Below are positions 36,081 through 44,518 of a DNA stretch of 64,000 nucleotides, piece after piece (the first letter of the stretch is position 1; each line of letters starts with the position of its first letter). The position numbers and the translations under genes were made by a program. Source of the stretch: UBA1952 sp965200035 (GTDB lineage: Bacteria; Bacteroidota; Bacteroidia; Chitinophagales; Chitinophagaceae); NCBI GenBank assembly GCA_965200035.1, contig OZ241334.1:1240001-1304000 (forward strand), written 5' to 3'. The notes under the pieces were generated by a model. That model saw nothing but the letters and a program-made list of their open reading frames with translations, ran no database searches and had not been told where the DNA came from.

Positions 36081-37409
36081 ATGAGTGTTGCAACGCATCC
36101 TAAGGTAGATTTTCAGTTGCCTTACAAAGTGGCGGATATTAGCCTCGCAGAATGGGGCCGTAAAGAAATAAGGCTGGCTGAGGCAGAGATGCCCGGCCTG
36201 ATGGCACTCCGTGCAGAATATGGCGCTCAGAAGCCGCTGAAAGGCGCGCGTATCGCGGGCTGCCTGCACATGACTATTCAAACTGCGGTACTGATCGAAA
36301 CCCTGATTGAGCTGGGTGCCGAGGTACGCTGGAGCTCCTGCAATATCTTCTCTACACAGGATCAGGCTGCGGCTGCGATTGCTGCTGCCGGTATCGGTGT
36401 ATTTGCCTGGAAAGGCCAGTCGCTGGAAGATGCGGATTGGTGCATTGAGCAGACGTTGTTCTTCGGTTCGGAAGACCGTCCGCTGAATATGATTCTGGAT
36501 GACGGCGGCGACCTTACCAATATCGTGCTTGACAAATATCCTGAGCTGGTACAGCACATCAGGGGTCTTTCTGAAGAAACGACTACCGGTGTACACCGCC
36601 TGTATGAGCGCATGGCTAAGGGCACCTTGCCGATTCCTGCCATCAATGTAAATGACTCTGTAACCAAGAGCAAATTCGACAACAAGTACGGCTGCAAGGA
36701 ATCTCTGGTAGATGCGATCCGCCGCGCTACTGACGTGATGATGGCTGGTAAGGTAGCTGTAGTAGGCTCTTACGGTGATGTAGGCAAGGGCTCTGCAGAA
36801 AGCCTTCGTGGCGCGGGCGCCCGTGTGATCGTGACTGAGATCGATCCGATCTGCGCGCTGCAGGCTGCTATGGACGGCTTTGAGGTAAAGAAGATGATCG
36901 ACGCTGTGAAAGAAGCGGACATCATCGTTACCGCATCCGGTTGCCGTGATCTGATTACTGAAAAGCATTTCCGCCTGATGAAGGACAAGGCGATCGTTTG
37001 TAACATCGGTCACTTCGATATCGAGATTGATATGGCCTGGCTGAACGACAATTATGGCAATACCAAGAACACCATCAAGCCGCAGGTTGATCTTTACACC
37101 ATCGATGGCAAGGATGTGATTGTGCTGGCAGAAGGCCGCCTGGTAAACCTGGGCTGTGCTACCGGCCACCCCTCTTTTGTAATGAGCAATTCATTCACCA
37201 ACCAGACTTTGGCTCAGCTTGAGCTTTGGACGAACACAGACCAATACGAGAACAAAGTATATGTATTGCCTAAGCATCTGGATGAGAAGGTTGCGCGCCT
37301 CCACCTTGCCAAGATCGGCGTAGTGCTGGATGAGCTGACAGATGCACAAGCCGATTATCTGGGCATTCCGAAGAATGGTCCGTTTAAGGCGGAGCACTAC
37401 CGTTATTAA
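36081..37409 (+). CDS. ahcY: Adenosylhomocysteinase
   Basis: The 442-residue product is a full-length SAH hydrolase: CLHMTIQTAVLIETL and WSSCNIFSTQDQAAAAIA in the substrate domain, an NAD-binding GSYGDVGKGSAESLRGAGARV (span near 223-243) and the C-terminal KLGCATGHPSFVMSNSF-type stretch (here VNLGCATGHPSFVMSNSFT), ending in FKAEHYRY. It breaks S-adenosylhomocysteine into adenosine and homocysteine and keeps methylation going. ATG 36081 starts the conserved part; 29 extra upstream codons would cross the promoter box. Codon use is strongly biased, as in a highly expressed gene. Confidence 0.97.
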   Translation: MSVATHPKVDFQLPYKVADISLAEWGRKEIRLAEAEMPGLMALRAEYGAQKPLKGARIAGCLHMTIQTAVLIETLIELGAEVRWSSCNIFSTQDQAAAAIAAAGIGVFAWKGQSLEDADWCIEQTLFFGSEDRPLNMILDDGGDLTNIVLDKYPELVQHIRGLSEETTTGVHRLYERMAKGTLPIPAINVNDSVTKSKFDNKYGCKESLVDAIRRATDVMMAGKVAVVGSYGDVGKGSAESLRGAGARVIVTEIDPICALQAAMDGFEVKKMIDAVKEADIIVTASGCRDLITEKHFRLMKDKAIVCNIGHFDIEIDMAWLNDNYGNTKNTIKPQVDLYTIDGKDVIVLAEGRLVNLGCATGHPSFVMSNSFTNQTLAQLELWTNTDQYENKVYVLPKHLDEKVARLHLAKIGVVLDELTDAQADYLGIPKNGPFKAEHYRY

Positions 37410-37426
37410 TACAAAATTCAGCATAC

Positions 37427-37458
37427 AAAAAAGCCACTCTTTTAAGGGTGGCTTTTTT
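37427..37458 (+). terminator. Intrinsic terminator of ahcY
   Basis: AAAAAAGCCACTCTT (37427-37441) and AAGGGTGGCTTTTTT (37444-37458) form a 15-bp stem with one wobble, 17 nt after the stop. Confidence 0.92.
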
Positions 37459-37546
37459 GTAGTGGCTCATTTTGAATAGGTAGCCGCCTTTAGCCGGCGC
37501 CAGACATCTCTTAACCCAAGGGCCTGGGAAAAAATGCTGCCGCACC

Positions 37547-37684
37547 GGAAATGGTATAATTCCACCCGGAAACCATGCAATTCCACCTGGAAACGGTATA
37601 ATCCCACCCGGAAACGATATAATCCCATCCGGAAACGGTATAATCCCACTTGGAAATGACATAATCCCACCCGGAAATAATGCG
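37547..37684. repeat. 21-bp tandem array A (six full units and a partial one)
   Basis: Units of exactly 21 bp start at 37547, 37568, 37589, 37610, 37631 and 37652, with a degenerate start of a seventh at 37673. The core is GGAAACGG then TATAATCCCACC. Substitutions occur but no unit gains or loses a base. It fills most of the 283-nt gap between the convergent genes ahcY and ppx, after the ahcY terminator and up to 9 nt from the ppx stop. Because 21 is a multiple of three, two minus-strand frames stay open through it; no start signal supports translation. Confidence 0.9.
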
Positions 37685-37692
37685 TTTCGGTC

Positions 37693-38574
37693 TTATTTAG
37701 CTACTTCTCTGTAAAGCATCTTAATCAATCCATCCGCCAGGCCAATCTTCGGCACATAGATTTCGTCGGCACCCGTCCAGCGCATGATGGAGATGAAAAT
37801 CTGCAGTGCAGGCACGATCACGTCTGCGCGGTCTTCCTTCAGTTGATAACGATGCATACGTTCCTGCAGCGTCGCTGCGCTCAGCTCTTTATGATAATCG
37901 CGCAGCAGGTCCAGCGGCAGGGACTTTCCTTCTTTTCTCTTCGAGATGGAGAAGACCTTGTTGATATTGCCTCCTGAGCCGATGGCTTCGACGGGCATAT
38001 AGTCTTTCACATGCGTCTTCAGGTACCATTTCATCCGGTCCCACTGCTCTTCGCTCACGCGATCCTGCAGCAGGCGAATGGTGCCGATGTTGAATGACTC
38101 TTTAAAGACGATGGCATTCCTTGAAAAAAGGGTCACCTCCGTGCTGCCACCGCCTACATCAATATACAGGTAGGATTTCTGCACGTCCAGGTTCTCGGCA
38201 ATATGCGTTTCGTAAATGATGTTCGCTTCTTCCTGACCGGAAATAATATTGATCTGAATGCCGGTTTCCTGCTGTACCTGCTTCATGAGCGCAGGCCCGT
38301 TTTCAGCATCGCGCATGGCAGAAGTGGCACAGGCTTTGAAAGCCGTTACCTTATAAATATCCATGAGCAGCTTATAGGCTTTCATGGTCTCGATCAACTG
38401 ATTGGCGCGGTCTTCGCCGATACGTCCTTTGCTGAATACATCCATTCCCAGGCGCAGCGGAACACGCAGAAGATTGAGCTTGGTATAGTCAACAGAGCCA
38501 TCGTGGTAAACGGATGCCTCACTGATCAACAGGCGGGCGGCATTGGAGCCGATGTCAATAGCGGCAAGGATCAA
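37693..38574 (-). CDS. Exopolyphosphatase (Ppx/GppA family)
   Basis: The 293-residue product has the ASKHA phosphatase fold: AAIDIGSNAARLLIS at the start, SAMRDAENGPALM near 87, and YLYIDVGGGSTEVTLFSRNA near 133-152. It lacks the C-terminal HD domain of E. coli Ppx, as is usual in Bacteroidota. It trims polyphosphate or pppGpp. The start is TTG 38574, which overlaps the ppk1 stop (TTGA); no in-frame ATG is available near. It is translationally coupled to ppk1. Confidence 0.92.
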   Translation of the reverse strand: MILAAIDIGSNAARLLISEASVYHDGSVDYTKLNLLRVPLRLGMDVFSKGRIGEDRANQLIETMKAYKLLMDIYKVTAFKACATSAMRDAENGPALMKQVQQETGIQINIISGQEEANIIYETHIAENLDVQKSYLYIDVGGGSTEVTLFSRNAIVFKESFNIGTIRLLQDRVSEEQWDRMKWYLKTHVKDYMPVEAIGSGGNINKVFSISKRKEGKSLPLDLLRDYHKELSAATLQERMHRYQLKEDRADVIVPALQIFISIMRWTGADEIYVPKIGLADGLIKMLYREVAK

Positions 38575-40655
38575 GTGTCATAGTGTTTACTCGCAAGATA
38601 GTCATAGATGACCACCTGTGAACGTATTTCCGGTGTTTCTTCCCGGCGGTGCACATATTCATTGTGCTGGCCATTATCCAGAATGCGCCCCTTCACATTT
38701 TCCGAAAGCTGTATCGCCATGATGTCGATCAGCTCTTGCTGTAATCTGTGATCATAGATCGGGCAGGCAACTTCTATCCGGTGGTCCAGATTGCGCACCA
38801 TCCAGTCGGCAGAAGAAATATAGACTTTAGGCTTGCCATTGGTATGGAAGATAAACACGCGGGCATGCTCCAGATATTCATCAATAATAGAAATGGCCTG
38901 CATTGGTTTCCTGAATGCCTTCTGCTCCGTATAAGCGCCGCAGATGCCCCGTATCACCAACGATACAGACACACCGGCATAAGCCGCTTCATAAAGCTGG
39001 TTAACCATTTCCGCATCTACCAGACTATTCAGCTTTACAATGATAGAGGCTTTCTTTTTCTTTTTGACAGCCCTCACTTCCCGGTCAATCAATTCACCAA
39101 ATACCTGCCGCATATTGTAAGGCGCTACGGGCAATGTTTTACAGGCTTTCAGGCTTTCAATTTTCGGATGCGGGGATTCAAGGAAAGTGAATATGCGGCT
39201 GAGGTCAGCCAGAATATTGCGGTTGGCAGTCAGCAGGCAATGGTCGCCATAATAGCGGGCGGTGGCTTCATTAAAATTCCCGGTCGATACAATGCCATAT
39301 TGCTTGGTCTTGCCAAATTCTCTCTTTTTAATCAGGCAGATCTTGGCGTGTATCTTATAATCGGGCAATCCTAAAATAACGGTTACGCCTTCTTCTTCGA
39401 GCCTTGTCTTCCAGCCGAGATTGGCCTCTTCATCAAAGCGCGCGCGCAGCTCCAGCACCACCAATACCTGCTTGCCATTCCGCACGGCATTAATCAGCGC
39501 ATTCACCAGCTTGGAATCTTTAGCCAGCCGGTAACAGGTAATCCTAATGCTTTGTACAAATGGATCAATCGCAGATTCCCGCACCAGATCGATCACCGAA
39601 TCGAAAGAATGGTAGGGTTGGTGCAGCAGCACATCGCGCTTATCCAGCACATCCATAATGCGGCAGGGCTGTACGAGCATCGGGTGCACAAAGGGCTTGC
39701 GGCGGCGCTGCTCTTCCTTTTTGGTAAAGACCGAAGAAGGAAAATTCATAAAATCCTTGAAGTTGTGAATGCGCCCTCCGGGAATCAGATTGTCCTTTCC
39801 TGAAAGGGAAAGCCGCTTGATTAAGTAATCGAGCAGCCGTGCATCAATATTCCGGTCGAAGACAAAACGGGTAGCGCGGCCGCGCTTGCGGTTCTTCAGG
39901 CCTTTTTCTATTTCGGCAATGATATTATCGCTCAGCTCTGATGTGTCTATCTCCAGCTCCGCATCGCGCGTCACTTTAATGATGTACCCGAGAAAGCGAT
40001 TGAAGCCAAACGGCGCAAACAGGTGTGGGAGCGAAAAGCGGATGATATCTTCCAGCAAAATCACGTCTTTCACCCCTTCTCTGGAAGGCAGGATCACAAA
40101 GCGCGGCAATACTTTGGTAGGAATAGAGATGAGCGCGTAGCGTTGCAGCATGGGCGTTTCCGTGCTGCCCAGTACACAGGCCATATAAATAGCCTTATCG
40201 TTCAGCAGCGGCATGACCGGGATGCTCTCGATCATCAGCGGCACGATCTGCGTGCGTACCTGCTCATCAAAATAATTAGTGATAAACTTTTGCTGCTCCG
40301 TTGAAAGCTGGTTTTCATTCTTAATGTACACTCCCTGCTTCTCCATCTCTTCAATGATCTCAGCATAAGTATGGTCAAAATCGGCCTGCTGACGGATCAC
40401 CGTCTGCTGTATCTGCCGCAGAATCTTGGCAGGATTGGCCTCCAGATGCACTTTTGCTGCTTTGCCTAACCGCACCATACGGCTGAGCGTAGCCACGCGC
40501 ACCCGGAAAAATTCATCCAGATTATTGGAGAAAATACCTAAGAAGCGGAGCCGCTCCAATAGTGGAACAGTAGGATCTTTGGCTTCCTGAAGGACACGTG
40601 CATTAAAGGCGAGCCAGCTAAGGTCGCGGACGATGGTTTGCCTGGTTGCTTTCAC
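38571..40655 (-). CDS. ppk1: Polyphosphate kinase 1
   Basis: The 694-residue product is PPK1: RDLSWLAFNARVLQEAKD (about 10-27), RFLGIFSNNLDEFF, the first catalytic-His segment YKIHAKICLIKKRE with YGIVSTGNFNEATARYYGDHCLLT, and the later RNLDHRIEVACPIYD. It builds polyphosphate from ATP at the membrane. The start appears to be GTG 40655, 8 nt after a -7 box. It and ppx form a two-gene operon for making and trimming polyphosphate. Confidence 0.96.
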   Translation of the reverse strand: MKATRQTIVRDLSWLAFNARVLQEAKDPTVPLLERLRFLGIFSNNLDEFFRVRVATLSRMVRLGKAAKVHLEANPAKILRQIQQTVIRQQADFDHTYAEIIEEMEKQGVYIKNENQLSTEQQKFITNYFDEQVRTQIVPLMIESIPVMPLLNDKAIYMACVLGSTETPMLQRYALISIPTKVLPRFVILPSREGVKDVILLEDIIRFSLPHLFAPFGFNRFLGYIIKVTRDAELEIDTSELSDNIIAEIEKGLKNRKRGRATRFVFDRNIDARLLDYLIKRLSLSGKDNLIPGGRIHNFKDFMNFPSSVFTKKEEQRRRKPFVHPMLVQPCRIMDVLDKRDVLLHQPYHSFDSVIDLVRESAIDPFVQSIRITCYRLAKDSKLVNALINAVRNGKQVLVVLELRARFDEEANLGWKTRLEEEGVTVILGLPDYKIHAKICLIKKREFGKTKQYGIVSTGNFNEATARYYGDHCLLTANRNILADLSRIFTFLESPHPKIESLKACKTLPVAPYNMRQVFGELIDREVRAVKKKKKASIIVKLNSLVDAEMVNQLYEAAYAGVSVSLVIRGICGAYTEQKAFRKPMQAISIIDEYLEHARVFIFHTNGKPKVYISSADWMVRNLDHRIEVACPIYDHRLQQELIDIMAIQLSENVKGRILDNGQHNEYVHRREETPEIRSQVVIYDYLASKHYDT

Positions 40656-40663
40656 AATACCGG

Positions 40664-40671
40664 CAAAAATA
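40664..40671 (-). promoter_or_regulatory. -7 box of ppk1-ppx
   Basis: The minus strand reads TATTTTTG; only 8 nt separate it from the GTG start of ppk1. Confidence 0.55.
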
Positions 40672-40740
40672 CAATGTGCGTGCCGATGCTCAGGTTAAGT
40701 TTTAGGCATCGGTAAAAAGCTTGTGTTGCCTGCAGATCAT

Positions 40741-41034
40741 TTAAATCCATACAAAGCGAAGCAGTACAATGAGCACAGCATAAAGCATTGTAGCAATAAA
40801 AACCCCTTTGGATGCGGCATCCAGCCGCTTGCTGTTGAAGTAGATGAAAGGCGCCAGATTGGCCAGAATGCTCAGCGAGATCACCATGGCCAGCTCTTTA
40901 TGATACACCATCAGGCGCTCGATGAACGGGCTGAAATTCTTACCGCCGCCCAATACCAGGAATACAATCAGAAAGCCAACGAATGGAAGGATCAGGCCGA
41001 GAATAAAACCAATAACAGGACGGTTGATGCGCAT
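40741..41034 (-). CDS. Small three-helix membrane protein of unknown function
   Basis: The 97-residue product has three hydrophobic segments (about 7-28, 47-66, 75-95). It starts MRINRPVIGFILGLILPFVGF. No family is recognised beyond being a small Bacteroidota inner-membrane protein. It lies upstream of ppk1 on the same strand but 85 nt away, with a 7-bp hairpin (CCGATGC at 40683 and GCATCGG at 40706) and the ppk1 promoter between them. Confidence 0.7.
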   Translation of the reverse strand: MRINRPVIGFILGLILPFVGFLIVFLVLGGGKNFSPFIERLMVYHKELAMVISLSILANLAPFIYFNSKRLDAASKGVFIATMLYAVLIVLLRFVWI

Positions 41035-41092
41035 AAGATTTTTCTATAACGGCGAAGATACATACTGGAGCGCGTGTTTGGGATGCCGGGCT

Positions 41093-41100
41093 TACCTTTG
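41093..41100 (+). promoter_or_regulatory. -7 box of the phosphosulfolactate synthase gene
   Basis: TACCTTTG, 22 nt before the ATG at 41123. Confidence 0.55.
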
Positions 41101-41122
41101 CCCGCGTAACTGAAAACTGCTT

Positions 41123-41884
41123 ATGAATTTTTCACTCAACAATATTCCGGAGCGCACACAGCGTCCGCGCATCAATGGACTGACCATGGTGATGGACAAA
41201 GGCCTGAGCCTGGAAGAGGCGCGCAACTTTATATCTGCTACCGAGCCGCATGTAGATGTGGTGAAGCTGGGCTTTGGCACTTCGTTCGTAACGCCCAACC
41301 TGCGCGAGAAGATCGAGTTCTACCAGTCGCGCGATATACCGGTATATTTTGGGGGAACGCTGTTCGAGGCATTCCTCATCCGCAATCAGTTTGATGATTA
41401 TGTCCGGGTGATGCAGGACTACGGCATCAAGCATGTAGAGGTTTCAGATGGCTCTATTACTATTCCGCACGCGGAGAAGTGTGGCTATATAGAAAAGCTG
41501 GCCAAGCAGTTCACGGTTCTTTCAGAAGTAGGATCTAAGGATGCGACCAACATTATGCCGCCTTATAAGTGGATTGAGCTGATGCGCGCTGAGCTGGAAT
41601 CCGGCTCTACTTATGTAATTGCCGAAGCCCGCGAAGCCGGCAATGTAGGCATCTACCGCGACAGCGGTGAAGTACGCCAGGGATTGGTACAGGAGATTCT
41701 TACCCAGATTCCTCCCGAAAAAATCATCTGGGAAGCGCCCCAAAAAGCACAGCAATTGTACTTCCTCCAACTGCTCGGGGCTAATGTGAATCTGGGCAAT
41801 CTCGCTCCGAACGAAGTGATACCGCTGGAAACCATGCGCATCGGACTGCGTGGCGACACCTTCTTTCTTTATCTGGACAAGTAA
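41123..41884 (+). CDS. Phosphosulfolactate synthase (ComA family)
   Basis: The 253-residue TIM-barrel product matches ComA throughout: GLTMVMDKGLSLEEARNFI (about 20-38), VDVVKLGFGTSFV, PVYFGGTLFEAFLIRNQ (about 73-89), HVEVSDGSITIP and VIAEAREAGNVGIYRDSGEVR (span near 157-177). The enzyme adds sulfite to phosphoenolpyruvate, giving 2-phospho-3-sulfolactate. In methanogens this feeds coenzyme M; in bacteria it can feed sulfolactate or, possibly, sulfonolipid precursors. No other gene of such a pathway is adjacent. aroE follows after 44 nt, also a PEP-linked pathway, but that may be chance. Confidence 0.93.
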   Translation: MNFSLNNIPERTQRPRINGLTMVMDKGLSLEEARNFISATEPHVDVVKLGFGTSFVTPNLREKIEFYQSRDIPVYFGGTLFEAFLIRNQFDDYVRVMQDYGIKHVEVSDGSITIPHAEKCGYIEKLAKQFTVLSEVGSKDATNIMPPYKWIELMRAELESGSTYVIAEAREAGNVGIYRDSGEVRQGLVQEILTQIPPEKIIWEAPQKAQQLYFLQLLGANVNLGNLAPNEVIPLETMRIGLRGDTFFLYLDK

Positions 41885-41907
41885 GATTTTATCCATTCTT
41901 TTATAAC

Positions 41908-41937
41908 CTTTGCCAAAGTCTCAACGCTTTGGCAAAG
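41908..41937 (+). promoter_or_regulatory. Perfect hairpin covering the aroE start codon
   Basis: CTTTGCCAAAG (41908-41918) and CTTTGGCAAAG (41927-41937) are exact reverse complements around loop TCTCAACG. The TTG start codon of aroE (41929-41931) lies inside the right arm. If both arms are transcribed, the start would be buried in an 11-bp helix. Confidence 0.7.
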
Positions 41938-42669
41938 TCATTTTACGGCCTGACCGGCTATCCACTCTCCCATTCTTTCTCTCCCGGTTATTTTCAGGAA
42001 AAGTTCCTGCGGGAAGGTATCGAGGCTATTTATACTGCCTTTCCTCTCTCAGCAATCGAGGATTTTCCGGGCTTATTGAAAATGCATCCCGAACTGAATG
42101 GATTGAACGTAACCATTCCTTATAAAACGTCTGTTATCCCATTTATTCATGAGCTGAGCAGCGATGCACAGGCTATCGGGGCGGTCAATTGCATCAATAT
42201 AAAAGACGGCGTGCTTAAAGGCTATAATACCGACTGGACAGGCTTCCGCGACAGCCTGAAACCTTTATTAAAACCGCATCATCAAAAGGCTTTGGTACTG
42301 GGCAATGGCGGCGCGGCAAAAGCAGTCGTTTATGCACTGCAGCAATTAGGCATTACTTTTAAAGTGGTGTCAAGAGGCATAAGCAGCGGACCTTTTCTTC
42401 CCTACAGCGGCATTACGCCGGAGCTGTTGCAGGAATATACCCTGCTTATCAATACAACCCCATTAGGTATGTTCCCCGATGAAGACCGGGCGGCGGAGCT
42501 GCCTTACAATACATTGTCTGAAAAGCACTTGCTGTATGATCTGATTTACAATCCTGAGCAAACAAAATTCCTGCAGCTCGGCAAGGAACAAGGCGCTGTC
42601 ATCAAAAATGGCCTGGAGATGCTACATCTGCAGGCAGAAGAATCCTGGAAAATCTGGACAGGCATGTAG
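41929..42669 (+). CDS. aroE: Shikimate dehydrogenase
   Basis: The 246-residue product begins MAKSFYGLTGYPLSHSFSP, the substrate-binding motif, and has LNVTIPYKTSVIPF with the catalytic Lys, AIGAVNCINI, the NADP-binding VLGNGGAAKAVVYAL (about 125-139) and INTTPLGMFP. It reduces 3-dehydroshikimate in the aromatic amino acid route. The start must be TTG 41929, because the conserved N-terminus follows directly and the next ATG is about 50 codons later. The mRNA hairpin over this codon may control translation. Confidence 0.95.
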   Translation: MAKSFYGLTGYPLSHSFSPGYFQEKFLREGIEAIYTAFPLSAIEDFPGLLKMHPELNGLNVTIPYKTSVIPFIHELSSDAQAIGAVNCINIKDGVLKGYNTDWTGFRDSLKPLLKPHHQKALVLGNGGAAKAVVYALQQLGITFKVVSRGISSGPFLPYSGITPELLQEYTLLINTTPLGMFPDEDRAAELPYNTLSEKHLLYDLIYNPEQTKFLQLGKEQGAVIKNGLEMLHLQAEESWKIWTGM

Positions 42670-42704
42670 CCATGTGTCCGAGGCACGTTCTAAACAAAAC
42701 GCAA

Positions 42705-43760
42705 TTATCCCTTCTGCAAGATCTCCAGCTGGCGCTTCACGCTATTGTGATGAATCTTCTCATACAGGGCAATAATAAAATCACGATCAAGGCCAACCTG
42801 CTCGCCCCTGCCACCACGCGTTTGCACAATATCCCTCCAGCGGTCCGGCTGGTAAGCAGTCATGCCTAATTCTTTTTTTACCTGCCCGATGCGCTCCGTC
42901 AGCTCCATACGCCGCGCGAGCAGGTCAATGATCTCTGCATCAATGCTATCCATCTCCTGACGGAAAAACTCCAGCGCATCCGTAGTATTACCGGTATGCT
43001 CATGGCGGATCACCAATCCGGCGAGTAAGATGCTCAGCTCCTGCGGCGTGATCTGCTGCGCGGCATCGCTCAATGCTGCTGCGGGGTCAGGATGCGTCTC
43101 AATCATCAGTCCGTCAAAGTCCATATCCATCGCCTTTTGGGCTACCTCAGCCACACGATTGGCAACACCGGCTATATGGCTTGGATCACAAATAATTTTC
43201 AGCTCCGGGCGGCGGCGGCGCAGCTCGATCGGTACCGGCCAGTTGGGTGAATTACGATATACAGAAGCCGCCTTATAAGCAGAAAACCCCCGGTGTATCG
43301 CTACCACTTCAGCTACGTCTGCGCGCTCCATACGCTCAATAGCGCCCAGCCAGAGATCTGCATCCGGGTTCACCGGATTTTTTACCATTACTGGTATGTT
43401 GACACCTTTTAAAGAATCGGCGAGCCGCTGTACCTGAAATGGATTGACCGTCGTGCGCGCACCAATCCACAGCACATCTATACCGTATTTAAGCGCCAGC
43501 TCTATATGCGCAGGCTCTGCTACCTCTACCGCAGCAGGAATGCCCGTTTCGGCTTTCATAGTCTTCAGCCAGCCCAGCGCTTCCTCGCCGCGCCCTTCAA
43601 AATGGCCGGGACGGGTGCGCGGCTTCCATACACCGGCGCGGTATAGCTTTACCGGAAGATGCTTCAGGGCATGAGCGGTGGCTAACACCTGCTCTTCGCT
43701 TTCGGCGCTGCAGGGGCCGGCAATTAAAAAAGGCTTTTGTGCGGATTGAAAAAACGACAT
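42705..43760 (-). CDS. Bifunctional DAHP synthase / chorismate mutase type II
   Basis: The 351-residue product fuses two enzymes. Residues 1-255 or so are a KDOPS-like DAHP synthase (FLIAGPCSAESEEQV, YRAGVWKPRTRPG, VMVKNPVNPDADLWLGAIER, ICDPSHIAG). Residues about 262-345 are an AroQ chorismate mutase (FFRQEMDSIDAEIIDLLARRMELTERIGQVK). The fusion allows prephenate or chorismate-level feedback on the first step of the shikimate pathway. It converges with aroE, another enzyme of the same pathway. Confidence 0.95.
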   Translation of the reverse strand: MSFFQSAQKPFLIAGPCSAESEEQVLATAHALKHLPVKLYRAGVWKPRTRPGHFEGRGEEALGWLKTMKAETGIPAAVEVAEPAHIELALKYGIDVLWIGARTTVNPFQVQRLADSLKGVNIPVMVKNPVNPDADLWLGAIERMERADVAEVVAIHRGFSAYKAASVYRNSPNWPVPIELRRRRPELKIICDPSHIAGVANRVAEVAQKAMDMDFDGLMIETHPDPAAALSDAAQQITPQELSILLAGLVIRHEHTGNTTDALEFFRQEMDSIDAEIIDLLARRMELTERIGQVKKELGMTAYQPDRWRDIVQTRGGRGEQVGLDRDFIIALYEKIHHNSVKRQLEILQKG

Positions 43761-43795
43761 ACGGCCGTAAAGGTAGAATGGCCGGCGCGGAGCTA

Positions 43796-44452
43796 TTATA
43801 ATTTAAATCTTAGCCCCGATTGTACGCTTATCCGCTTGTTGGGAACGGGCAGCACATCTTCATCAATTCTGTACTTGATAAAAGGTCGTCCTTCAAAGGC
43901 AAATTCCGAGACCAGCAGGACCTTTTTACTTAATGGAACTTCATGCGTATAGCTGAATCCTACCCACATGCCAAAGCGGTTGCGGCATAAGTGATCAGAT
44001 TCATCTGCTGTATTGGTAATAATGGCATCATCCCACAGCAGCGATGGTGCACAAGTGAAGCCGATATAGCTTTTCATACCGGCCATGCGCGGAAACATAT
44101 AGCTGAGCAGGGGATAAGTCACATCGTACATTACGCCCATGCGCAAAGTCAACGCATAAGTATCACCATTTACGGCAAGAATGCTGTCTGCCGCGCCGGG
44201 CGTATGTTGTCTGAAATGATAGGTGCCTGCGTCTATCTTAAAGCCCAGTTTCTTCCTGGTTTGATAACGAAGCGTCAGCGCTTTGTCCCAGGTCAGGTGC
44301 TGCCCCGGTAAGGTCCGCAGGCGGTCCACGCCTATCACCTTCCGGGTGAGCCAGTAGCTGACGCCTTGCTGCGCACCGATCTGCCATGATTGTGCATTTA
44401 CATTACCAGAAGTAATGGTCAGCAGCAATAATATCCATACAAATGACTTCAT
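43796..44452 (-). CDS. Outer-membrane-like secreted hypothetical protein
   Basis: The 218-residue product has a signal peptide (MKSFVWILLLLTITSGNVNAQ) and alternating polar and aromatic strands ending in GLRFKL, a look typical of a small beta-barrel or OmpA-like porin fold. Start ATG 44452 is chosen because the frame upstream lies antisense to truB. No specific family is recognised. It is divergent from truB with 66 nt between their starts. Confidence 0.7.
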   Translation of the reverse strand: MKSFVWILLLLTITSGNVNAQSWQIGAQQGVSYWLTRKVIGVDRLRTLPGQHLTWDKALTLRYQTRKKLGFKIDAGTYHFRQHTPGAADSILAVNGDTYALTLRMGVMYDVTYPLLSYMFPRMAGMKSYIGFTCAPSLLWDDAIITNTADESDHLCRNRFGMWVGFSYTHEVPLSKKVLLVSEFAFEGRPFIKYRIDEDVLPVPNKRISVQSGLRFKL

Positions 44453-44503
44453 AGCAGAATGCGGCAAATTACCCAATACCTGCCAGATGAGCATGAGATA
44501 GGC

Positions 44504-44511
44504 TACTTTTG
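44504..44511 (+). promoter_or_regulatory. -7 box immediately before truB
   Basis: TACTTTTG, 7 nt before the ATG at 44519; a leaderless or nearly leaderless mRNA is predicted. Confidence 0.5.
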
Positions 44512-44518
44512 CGGCCTG

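Noticed and set aside
36021..37169. 382-codon minus-strand frame over ahcY
   Set aside because: It comes from the codon bias of a highly expressed gene; the product has no recognisable domain.
37384..37670. Peptides of seven-residue repeats on the minus strand over array A
   Set aside because: Both frames remain open only because 21 is a multiple of three; there is no promoter or start context.
37547..37684. CRISPR-like array
   Set aside because: Units are directly adjacent without unique spacers, and no cas genes are present.
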